DNA from: Hyphococcus lacteus
GTDB lineage: Bacteria; Pseudomonadota; Alphaproteobacteria; Caulobacterales; Parvularculaceae
Assembly: GCF_041058985.1 (NCBI RefSeq)
Contig: NZ_JBEHZE010000001.1
Span: 186,001 to 250,000 of the forward strand
DNA: 64,000 nucleotides
Direction: 5' to 3'
The position numbers were made by a program, and so were the translations under genes. Shown in pieces: positions 8,506 through 16,217 of this stretch; the first letter of the stretch is position 1, and every line of letters starts with the position of its first letter. The notes below the pieces were generated by a model. The model saw nothing but the letters and a program-made list of their open reading frames with translations, made no database searches and was not told the DNA's origin.

Positions 8506-11500
8506 GCTTCGACGGTAACTCTGACCAAGCCTTTGTCGAAATTCCCGTTATCATCCTCCAGCCAATACATAAACGCATCCTCGCCGGTGAAATTCGGGTC
8601 TGCAATGTAGCGCACTGAACCATCCTCATTGACGAAAACCTGACCGTTATTGGGCGGGCATAAACCGTCGATATTTATCTCACCACCGTCTGGGTCGTAA
8701 TCATTCGCCAGAACGTCGATATCTATGGTACCCCCGCTTGAAACGGTTCCAAAATCTGTTCTCGCGACGGCTGCATTATTATCGCTTAGATCCAGCACAC
8801 CGTTATATTGCGGAACGCCATCAACATCACTGAAATCGCGCTCCCACTCAACAAAGACTGTGACTTTATCAACTGAACCCGTCACTCGATCGGCGAAATA
8901 TTGATCGATAGCGGTGACCTTCCGCCCGTCCGGTAACGTCCAGTATCCTTCTTCCACAAGGGCATTCCGAACGGTAAAATAATCGTGCCGAATAGGATCC
9001 CATGTGGGAGACACCTCAACCGCACCGATTGAATCAGTCTTAGTTCCCGTCACATCTACATATGTATGGTCTTCAGGCGGAGCGATCCAAGTCACATCCC
9101 CAAGATCAGAGTCATAAGTCAAACGCCCCTCAACCAGCTGATCACGTGTCAAATACACGTCCGAGCTGTGACTATTACTGTATTCGGTTGTCGCTCCATC
9201 GATATTTACGTCAATGAATACATATGCCCAATCGCCATCAAATGGATAGTTGAGATTGATTGCATCACGGCCCGCATGAAAACCGGTAGGGAACCCTTCG
9301 ATATTAGCGCCATTAATCACCATATCGATCGTATTTGGGCCATATTCGATACCAAATCGGGCTGGCCGCGCTCCACTTGATCCATCGGTTGCAATGACAT
9401 CAATATCTTTCAAAGTATAGTGCGCTGTATACTGAAGATGAACACCTGTGCGGACTTCCCACGCCGTGAATTGCTCAATCATTGAGCGGACATCGTGTTG
9501 TTGCTCTGGACCAGCTTTAATGACTTCCAAGCCGGTACCAACAGCGATTGCTTCGTTTCCTTGGAATTGCGAAATAACCGGATAGTTAGCAAACGCTTCG
9601 TCAATGTAACGCAAGCTTTCTGACCAATCGGCGGTTGACGGATCAACTTTTATGACACCACCACCACGCGACATCCAGACGAACCCTTGCCCCCCAGGAA
9701 CACCGGCCGCTACGTTGTCGACCGCATCGACGAGGCGCCCTTGAAACCAGAAACCAGCGCCTGTTCGTCCTAAATCAAATGCCTGTACATCTTCGAATGA
9801 TTTCGCGCCGCCGCCATTGCCGATAGATTTAATCGCGATGTTACTTACCCATCGACCGATTTCATTTCCTGTCTCAGCAACAAACGCGGCCCCATACACA
9901 TCATAAGCAGCATTGTCAGAAAGTATCGCGTTAGAATCGTGCTGAACAAATCCCCAGCCGGGAGACCCCCAAACAGAATTTCCCATTAACATCGCTGGAT
10001 CATCTGGGTCATCGACCCCGACGCGGTGTAAGTGGAGTGAGTATCGAGCTTTGGCATTCGTATCAGACTGAACATTGCCAACATCCGCGATATCGACTGC
10101 GCGTTCTGATTTATCGGTCCGTCCAAGGTCAGAAAATTCAGCATAGCGGATATCGATTGTATCTGAATGCATCAACATCACATGACCACGTTGGTGGACT
10201 GGCAGATCGTCGGCATTTTCTGTTTCAAAGCGAATATTGCGCGAATAGTTGGCAACATATGCCTTCAAGTCATCACGCGGTGCGTCATGGTCAAATTGTA
10301 GTGGTGTATCGAAATAGATCGTGTTTCCTTCGATACGTGAGATGACAAGCTCTTCGTCTTCTGTCTGATCGTCACGTGCAACTTGCGGCGCGACTTCCTT
10401 GCTATAAGTAAGATGGGTTCCCGTAAGCACCAGGCGATCGCCGACATTCCATCCATCGGCCGCAGACTCCAGGGTAATTGAGGTGTCGCCCGCCATCGGG
10501 TCAGTTGCGACTTTCAAAAAGGTTGTTTTCTCGGCGCCATGCACTTCGATCTCGCCGTGGCTCAATAAACCACGTGACAATAATTGTGGGTCCCACGAAA
10601 CATCGATCGGCCCATTATCGGCAAACTGAATAATTGTTTGAACATTTGCGGAGACCGGGTTATCCGCAGTTCCAATTGTTAGCGTTCCGCTTGGCGAAAC
10701 CACGAACGTATCAACCTCCATAAAGGTATCTTTATCAGTAGCAAAATCCAACTGGCCATCAACGCGAACGGTAAATAACGAAGCGTTATTTTGACCATCA
10801 TAGGCAACTGAAACACCTTCTGGAATTACAACTTTTGCGCCCTCACCAGGGACTTCGCCGCCCGCCCATGTAGACGCATCAAACCATGAACCATCTTTCA
10901 CAGCCACATGGGTTGCCTCTGAGACAGGCACGAGATTCATCATTGCCATGTGCTCGCTTGCCTTTGACGGATCATCCGAATGCACATGTCCGCCATCGCC
11001 CATGCCAGGCATGTCGCCATGTCCACTATCATGTTGATGGCCATCGCCATCTTCCATCACATGAAGATTCACACTGGCTTCGCTCAGATTTCCTTTGCTG
11101 TCACGAATTTCATATCGAAATGATGCCATTCCTTCGTAGCCGGAATCAGGCGTGAACATGATCACACCATTGTGCATCATCACAGTGCCATTTGCCGCCC
11201 CGAATACACGTACTAACTCGGCACCACCGTCTGGAATGTCATCATTTGCAAGAAGATCGTTTACTGCAATATGGACAGAGGCATCTATTTCAACGTGAAA
11301 GTTATCGTCGTCTTTTGCTTCTGCAACACTTACCGTAGCGGGAGGCGTCACGCCACCACCAGAGCTTGGTGGCGTCGTGGGCGTGCTGGGCGTTGGCTCC
11401 GGGATATTTACAATTGGATCACCTTTTCCGCCAATGGTGAAGCATCCTTCGAGCGCAAGTAAAGGTGCAATCATACCCATCTGACCGGTACGCTGCTTTA

Positions 11501-11627
11501 ACGACTGCTTTCGCGAGCGCCGGTTGGCCTGAATAGATTTGGGTAATTGACCGTGCTGCGATGCCTCAATGAGGTCGCTAAAGTCAAATCCAGAGCCATT
11601 TTTAGGGGCAGTATACTCAACACTCAT
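8502..11627 (-). CDS. Large surface protein with G8 domain, beta-helix and two cadherin-like domains
   Basis: 1041 residues. After about 60 residues comes a possible lipobox-like end of a hydrophobic stretch (L59-E-G-C62), preceded by an unusually long basic leader (RRSRKQSLKQR). A Pro/Thr/Ser linker (75-98) leads to a cadherin/VCBS-like domain (about 110-192). Then comes a His/Asp/Met-rich segment (194-231) and a G8 domain (about 245-370) opening with 'DGSWFDASTWAGGEVPGEG'. A long right-handed beta-helix region runs to about 850, and a second cadherin-like domain ('DIDVLANDYDPDGGEINIDG') ends the protein. G8/beta-helix proteins such as CEMIP and TMEM2 act on hyaluronan. A glycan-binding or glycan-cleaving surface role is therefore plausible next to a polysaccharide locus, but not shown. 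Confidence 0.85.
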   Translation of the reverse strand: MSVEYTAPKNGSGFDFSDLIEASQHGQLPKSIQANRRSRKQSLKQRTGQMGMIAPLLALEGCFTIGGKGDPIVNIPEPTPSTPTTPPSSGGGVTPPATVSVAEAKDDDNFHVEIDASVHIAVNDLLANDDIPDGGAELVRVFGAANGTVMMHNGVIMFTPDSGYEGMASFRYEIRDSKGNLSEASVNLHVMEDGDGHQHDSGHGDMPGMGDGGHVHSDDPSKASEHMAMMNLVPVSEATHVAVKDGSWFDASTWAGGEVPGEGAKVVIPEGVSVAYDGQNNASLFTVRVDGQLDFATDKDTFMEVDTFVVSPSGTLTIGTADNPVSANVQTIIQFADNGPIDVSWDPQLLSRGLLSHGEIEVHGAEKTTFLKVATDPMAGDTSITLESAADGWNVGDRLVLTGTHLTYSKEVAPQVARDDQTEDEELVISRIEGNTIYFDTPLQFDHDAPRDDLKAYVANYSRNIRFETENADDLPVHQRGHVMLMHSDTIDIRYAEFSDLGRTDKSERAVDIADVGNVQSDTNAKARYSLHLHRVGVDDPDDPAMLMGNSVWGSPGWGFVQHDSNAILSDNAAYDVYGAAFVAETGNEIGRWVSNIAIKSIGNGGGAKSFEDVQAFDLGRTGAGFWFQGRLVDAVDNVAAGVPGGQGFVWMSRGGGVIKVDPSTADWSESLRYIDEAFANYPVISQFQGNEAIAVGTGLEVIKAGPEQQHDVRSMIEQFTAWEVRTGVHLQYTAHYTLKDIDVIATDGSSGARPARFGIEYGPNTIDMVINGANIEGFPTGFHAGRDAINLNYPFDGDWAYVFIDVNIDGATTEYSNSHSSDVYLTRDQLVEGRLTYDSDLGDVTWIAPPEDHTYVDVTGTKTDSIGAVEVSPTWDPIRHDYFTVRNALVEEGYWTLPDGRKVTAIDQYFADRVTGSVDKVTVFVEWERDFSDVDGVPQYNGVLDLSDNNAAVARTDFGTVSSGGTIDIDVLANDYDPDGGEINIDGLCPPNNGQVFVNEDGSVRYIADPNFTGEDAFMYWLEDDNGNFDKGLVRVTVEA

Positions 11628-11781
11628 ATCTCATCCCACAAAAGCGCACAGCGCAGCAACATGGGCGTAATAATATGTGCCTAGAGGAAAAGCTTAATTG
11701 CGTGGATTGATAGAATTGTTCCTAAGAAAGCGGTTTTTTCCGCCCACAGAGTTTAATGAATTGAATTTAATATAGACGAAT

Positions 11782-11808
11782 CCCCACAGATATCGCGATA
11801 TTCTGGGG
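11782..11808. repeat. Imperfect 27-base palindrome in intergenic region
   Basis: The stretch from CCCCACAGATAT to ATATTCTGGGG folds on a perfect TATCGCGATA core, with arms continuing to CCC/GGG apart from single-base bulges. It is immediately next to a second, independent stem-loop at 11809-11839. It lies downstream of the oxidoreductase-epimerase gene and upstream of the G8 gene, both on the minus strand. It may therefore form part of a terminator or a regulatory site for the G8 gene. Confidence 0.45.
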
Positions 11809-11839
11809 CATGTTAGAGATTGAAAAGTTTTCTAACATG
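11809..11839 (-). terminator. Stem-loop after the minus-strand polysaccharide operon
   Basis: CATGTTAGA (11809-11817) and TCTAACATG (11831-11839) are perfect 9-base arms with a 13-base loop. The hairpin lies 26 bases beyond the stop of the last gene of the minus-strand arm. No good U-tract follows on that strand, so it may be a processing hairpin or weak terminator rather than a strong intrinsic one. Confidence 0.4.
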
Positions 11840-11864
11840 TTCAGTTAACCATATGCGGGGTTAT

Positions 11865-13991
11865 TTACTTTTTGTTTAGGCCGAACAAATTCGCATTGGT
11901 AATGCCGCGTTCAATGAAACGCGTACGATCGGATTCCGGCAACCAACCAAGTATTTCTTTCGCTTTCTCATTTCGATAAGGGGAAAGCTGCGCACGAGAT
12001 TTCCAATCCCGCATGCTCGGTTTTGTAAGCCCACTGCGCTTAGCCAGAACACGCTTCAACCAGTATTTGATGACATCAACCGTATAATAGGTCCATATCG
12101 GTGTCGGCTGCGCACGCATTGCGACCCCCGCCCCGTCCTCAATAGCCTTGAAGTAATCTTGGCCACTCAACAATGGATCACCAATCAGATTAAATGACTT
12201 TCCAGCTGCGTTTTCGGCTTGCATTGCCGCTACAAGCCCATCTGCGACATCGTCGACTAGGACAAATGGCATGATATTGCGACCATCCCCCCAAAGTTTA
12301 CACGCTGTAGCCCCACGCCACATCGCAATTCCCCAATGTTGCAATGGGCCACCTTTGCCAATCACAATACCAGGCCGCACAATAACAAGTGGCAACCCGC
12401 GCGTAGCCGCAAGGTCGTTCAACTCCATCTCACAGGCCGCTTTAGATCTTGCGTATAAATTGCGTCGCTCAAGATCGTGGTCAAATGGCGTATCTTCAGT
12501 GATAGGACGATCCGCCTGAGATGCATCATAAGAATCGATAGTCCCCGTATAAACTAAACGCTCAACACCCGCAGCGAGGCAAGCCTCACCGATGCGGCGG
12601 GTAACAGCGACATCATTTTCAAGATACCCTTCCCAGCTCGCTTCTGTTGCCTTCGCAAGGTGATAGACGCCGGTAACGCCATCCATGGCCATGGTCAAAT
12701 CTGTGTCGGATTTGAGACTGCCAGTAAAAACAGAGATACGGTTGTCGGTTCTTTCGAACCCCGCCCCACGACCACGCGAAAATACTCGAACATGATACCC
12801 CTCATCCGCAAGCGCATGACATAGGGCACGACCAATAAACCCCGTACCGCCAATGACCAACATGGTCATATCGTTTGACGGCTTAGTTTCATGGGTTTGT
12901 GGCTGTTGGGTCGGAATAAATTTCGGCGTGGCTTGTTCCGTTGCGACTTCTATCAATTCGATGGTTCTTGCCGCCAAGCCCGCTGATAAGCGCCGGTCCA
13001 CGGGCTCCCCGCTAGCAAGTGATTGATAAAAACTTTCGATGGCGCGGTGAATTGATAGGCCATACGGTGCTTGAGCATTTAAAGATTTTGTCTGCCGAAT
13101 TGCGTTCGTGATGCCCGTTTTTAATGACTGCCCCGCGAGCGAGAATTGACGCATCAAAGGCGCAACGACAATGTCTTTCATTGAGGCTTGCTCAATACGA
13201 TAGGCGTCTTCAGCAAAGTCATATTGGGCAACGGCCCCAATTCCCCTCACCCGTAAGCTGCGATTATCGTGCCCCTCAACGAGTGAAAGATTGAGCGTAA
13301 CCGCAGCGCCCATTGCTGTACCGGTTATCTGCCAATTTTGATGATGGGTAATGCCACCTGGAATTACGATTGGGTTTCGTAGCTCGACCGAGACATTTTC
13401 CAATTCACCAAAAATGTCAGCCACAAATGCAAACAAATGTGGCCCCAATTCAAACAGTAAGTTTTGTGGCTGACGAAGCATCCAAAGACTAAATGGTCCC
13501 GATCGGAGCGGCGTAAGCGGAAATTGCCAATTTGCCTCAAATGTATCAATCGGACCAATAGTTTTATTTTTTATGGCCGCTTTCAATTTGTCGTAGGAAG
13601 GCAGCATCAAAAAATTATGGTTCACACCGAGCGCTACATTTTTCTCCGTAGCCAGCGCATCAAGACGATGACATTCCGCAGCATTCAACGCAAATGGCTT
13701 TTCCACAAAGGCCGCGACGCCCGCGTTTAAAATCTGCTCAGTGGCTGCTCTGTGATGGTTGGGCGGTGTGAGTACGTGAATGCAGTCTGCCACATTCGCC
13801 GCCAGCATTTCTTCGAGCGAGGTGAAAACATTTGGCGCGCCATATTGATCTGCAAGGTTTTTCGCCGCATTGAGCGACAAGTCACAAACGGCGGTAATTT
13901 CAACATTGGGCAAGCGTCGCAAAACATTACCATGCCAGGATGAAATATAACCCGCCCCTAAAAGGGCCGCTCTTATAGGCTTGTTTTGCAT
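11865..13991 (-). CDS. Fusion: Gfo/Idh/MocA oxidoreductase + SDR-type NAD epimerase/dehydratase
   Basis: One 708-residue frame joins two sugar enzymes. The first, about residues 5-355, has the Rossmann start 'AALLGAGYISSWHG' and the EKP motif ('FVEKPFALNAAE') of Gfo/Idh/MocA dehydrogenases. After a Thr/Pro/Gln-rich linker, the second begins at about residue 375 with 'MTMLVIGGTGFIGRAL', the GxxGxxG of extended SDR enzymes. It carries the catalytic 'YARSK' (YxxxK) and upstream 'YTGTID'. The internal Met-Thr-Met start of the second half suggests fusion of two former genes. The start at 13991 opens directly before the first strand, 10 bases after the upstream glycosyltransferase gene. Product and substrate are unknown; nucleotide-sugar modification for the polysaccharide is likely. 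Confidence 0.88.
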   Translation of the reverse strand: MQNKPIRAALLGAGYISSWHGNVLRRLPNVEITAVCDLSLNAAKNLADQYGAPNVFTSLEEMLAANVADCIHVLTPPNHHRAATEQILNAGVAAFVEKPFALNAAECHRLDALATEKNVALGVNHNFLMLPSYDKLKAAIKNKTIGPIDTFEANWQFPLTPLRSGPFSLWMLRQPQNLLFELGPHLFAFVADIFGELENVSVELRNPIVIPGGITHHQNWQITGTAMGAAVTLNLSLVEGHDNRSLRVRGIGAVAQYDFAEDAYRIEQASMKDIVVAPLMRQFSLAGQSLKTGITNAIRQTKSLNAQAPYGLSIHRAIESFYQSLASGEPVDRRLSAGLAARTIELIEVATEQATPKFIPTQQPQTHETKPSNDMTMLVIGGTGFIGRALCHALADEGYHVRVFSRGRGAGFERTDNRISVFTGSLKSDTDLTMAMDGVTGVYHLAKATEASWEGYLENDVAVTRRIGEACLAAGVERLVYTGTIDSYDASQADRPITEDTPFDHDLERRNLYARSKAACEMELNDLAATRGLPLVIVRPGIVIGKGGPLQHWGIAMWRGATACKLWGDGRNIMPFVLVDDVADGLVAAMQAENAAGKSFNLIGDPLLSGQDYFKAIEDGAGVAMRAQPTPIWTYYTVDVIKYWLKRVLAKRSGLTKPSMRDWKSRAQLSPYRNEKAKEILGWLPESDRTRFIERGITNANLFGLNKK

Positions 13992-14001
13992 GTCCAACCG
14001 T

Positions 14002-14982
14002 TCACTTATATTCAACAATGCCGATATTCCGGCGCTTTAGCTTTTTAACCCGATAATCGATTATTCCTTTCAGATTAGGAAATTTCGACAAGGTCATAAA
14101 TAATGCCGCCAAGGTGGCGTGCTGTGCCGCAATACCGGCCGCTATTAATCCGCTTCGTGTTCGGAATAAAGAAAGCGGATAGAGAAACAACAAAAGAAGA
14201 CTCAGCCCCCATGTCATTGGTACCAATAACAAAGACAAAACCGGCAAGAAAAACCCCCATCCCCAAGCGCGACGGCGCTGGGCCTTGAAATAGCCGGGAT
14301 GAATTTCACCTAATTGAGCAAAGGCATGACCGGCCCTCACCATCCGTTGCCACCACTGCCTAAAGTGATGAATGTCTGCGTCATGGAGGCACATATCGGC
14401 GTCGATGCGAAGGATTCTCGAGCCGTCTTCACGAACGCGGACACAAAAATCATCATCTTCCGCCGCGATAATCGTTGGATTGAATCCGCCGACAGATTTA
14501 AAATTCTTGGTGCGTACAAGAAAAATTCCGCCACATGCAGAAATTTCGCCGATAGGCCCATTCCATTCAATTTCACATAGGCGGTTGTATATCGTTGCCT
14601 CAGGGAAACGCTCTCGGCAACGCCCTGTGACAATAGCAGTATCTTGATTTTTTTCTAAATGTCGATTGGCGGACGCAACGAACCCGTCACACAAAATACA
14701 ATCGCCATCAATGAACATGACACGTTCTGTATCCGGCCATTTTGCGATCAGCGCATCAAAACCAGCATTGCGGGCGCGCGCCGCCGTGAAGGGAATGTCG
14801 GTCGTTAGCTCTACTACGTTTGCGCCTTTCCCTTGGGCAAATTCTACACTGTCATCATGAGATCCGGAATCAACATACACAACCCGCTCGCCGACGGATA
14901 ACAGCGCCTCCAGACATGCCTTAAAGCGGCCGCCTTCATTTCGACCGATCGCTACGAACCCAACGGATGACGCATCTGTCAT
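14002..14982 (-). CDS. Family 2 glycosyltransferase
   Basis: A 326-residue GT-A fold enzyme. The nucleotide-binding aspartate is D38 in 'YVDSGSHDDS', the DxD metal site is D92-G-D94 in 'MFIDGDC', and the acidic catalytic-region cluster is E175-DDD. 'WWQRM' (210-214) follows the acceptor region. Two hydrophobic spans near residues 240-295 anchor it to the inner membrane. It overlaps the upstream GT2 gene by four bases (ATGA), so the two are translationally coupled. It is the active paralogue of the degenerate GT2 half of the ATPase fusion at 16218-18416. Donor and acceptor are unknown. Confidence 0.93.
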   Translation of the reverse strand: MTDASSVGFVAIGRNEGGRFKACLEALLSVGERVVYVDSGSHDDSVEFAQGKGANVVELTTDIPFTAARARNAGFDALIAKWPDTERVMFIDGDCILCDGFVASANRHLEKNQDTAIVTGRCRERFPEATIYNRLCEIEWNGPIGEISACGGIFLVRTKNFKSVGGFNPTIIAAEDDDFCVRVREDGSRILRIDADMCLHDADIHHFRQWWQRMVRAGHAFAQLGEIHPGYFKAQRRRAWGWGFFLPVLSLLLVPMTWGLSLLLLFLYPLSLFRTRSGLIAAGIAAQHATLAALFMTLSKFPNLKGIIDYRVKKLKRRNIGIVEYK

Positions 14983-16178
14983 TGATCGTCCTCACGAGAT
15001 GCATCCCGGGTCGGCGTCCAACGTTTTGCGCTGGCGCGGCCTTTTGCGCCAAAAACAGCTGCCTTTGACATCACAAATTGCAACACTCCACCAAGCGACT
15101 CTGGCGGAAGTGCCTCTCGGCCAAAGCGATGCCACCCCACAATGATAGCGCCACCCGTCAACATCAGCGCCCATAATGCAAGAATGAGCGGTAGTGGATC
15201 ACCACTAATAGGCCACGCCAACATCCCAATGCCCGCGACAGCAACCAACAAAATAGAAAAAATTGTCAGTGGAGGAATCATCAAATCGATCGCCGCACCA
15301 ATCAATGCGCGCCTTTTTGTAAATACCCCTTCGATCAGCGTCGAAATGCAAGCACGGAATGCGAACCGCATCGAACCAATTGACCAACGCGCGGATTGCC
15401 GCGCAAGGGCATCATCACCGGTCGGAAACTCACTAGTAACAATCGCATCGCTTATCAAAACTGGCGATTGCCCAATACGGATTAAGTCAAATGTCAGCGA
15501 CAAATCTTCGACAATTTCACCGCTTCCCAAATGGATATTTTTTATCCCATCCCACGAAACGGCTAAGCCAGCCCCGGTAAAGCGCGTAACATCAAAAAGG
15601 CGCTGTAATCCACGCATACGGACATTATTGATGAAAGCCCATGCAAATTCCGAAACTTGTAAACGCGGGCTGGCCTCAGCTGGCGCACGCATCAGATATA
15701 GCGCCTGCGCCGGTCGGCCAAGTGTTACGGCACAATGCACAATACACGAAAGCGCATTAGGCCCGAACTGACAATCGGCATCGGTGAATACTACCATTTC
15801 CGGTGGTGTGTCCCGTAACGCATCAAGCGCAAACTGCAGCGCATAACCTTTGCCGCGATTTTCTGGGTCCGTGCGCTCTAAAACGCGAGCGCCAAACCCA
15901 CGCGCGACCTCTGCGGTGTCGTCAGTGCAATTATCCGCGACCACGAGTACTTGGTCTCCTTCGCGCAGTTGGTCGTTGATATTTCCAAGCGTCGTGCCGA
16001 TTGAACTGGCTTCGTTATGAGCCGGAATAATTACAACCACCGGGCCAACGGCAACCGCGTTATCGCTTCGTGTCTTCGCTGGCAGTATTGCCGCTACGGT
16101 TTCGAGCGCTAAAAAAATCGCCAGAAACAACGCCGTTACGGCTAGCGCAAAAGCAAAGAGAAAAACAAGAAAGCTCAT
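14979..16178 (-). CDS. Family 2 glycosyltransferase, membrane-bound
   Basis: 399 residues. An N-terminal membrane span is followed by a GT-A domain with 'IIPAHNEASSIGTTL', 'VVADNCTDDT', the DxD in 'FTDADCQ', 'EDLSL', and the QxxRW motif (R-Q-S-A-R-W). Two or three C-terminal spans (about 285-350) complete the cellulose-synthase-like arrangement often seen in membrane GT2 enzymes. The QxxRW motif is typical of processive or undecaprenyl-linked transferases. It starts 39 bases after the ATPase-GT fusion and overlaps the next GT2 gene. It probably extends the repeat unit on the cytoplasmic face. Confidence 0.92.
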   Translation of the reverse strand: MSFLVFLFAFALAVTALFLAIFLALETVAAILPAKTRSDNAVAVGPVVVIIPAHNEASSIGTTLGNINDQLREGDQVLVVADNCTDDTAEVARGFGARVLERTDPENRGKGYALQFALDALRDTPPEMVVFTDADCQFGPNALSCIVHCAVTLGRPAQALYLMRAPAEASPRLQVSEFAWAFINNVRMRGLQRLFDVTRFTGAGLAVSWDGIKNIHLGSGEIVEDLSLTFDLIRIGQSPVLISDAIVTSEFPTGDDALARQSARWSIGSMRFAFRACISTLIEGVFTKRRALIGAAIDLMIPPLTIFSILLVAVAGIGMLAWPISGDPLPLILALWALMLTGGAIIVGWHRFGREALPPESLGGVLQFVMSKAAVFGAKGRASAKRWTPTRDASREDDQ

Positions 16179-16217
16179 AGTACGGACCAGTTCTGCGGTC
16201 GATCACCACGCAATGAG

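Noticed and set aside
15142..15771. Open frame of 209 codons on the plus strand
   Set aside because: Antisense to the membrane GT2 gene; the translation has no recognisable fold and is rich in Ser/Ile/Arg from complementary codons.
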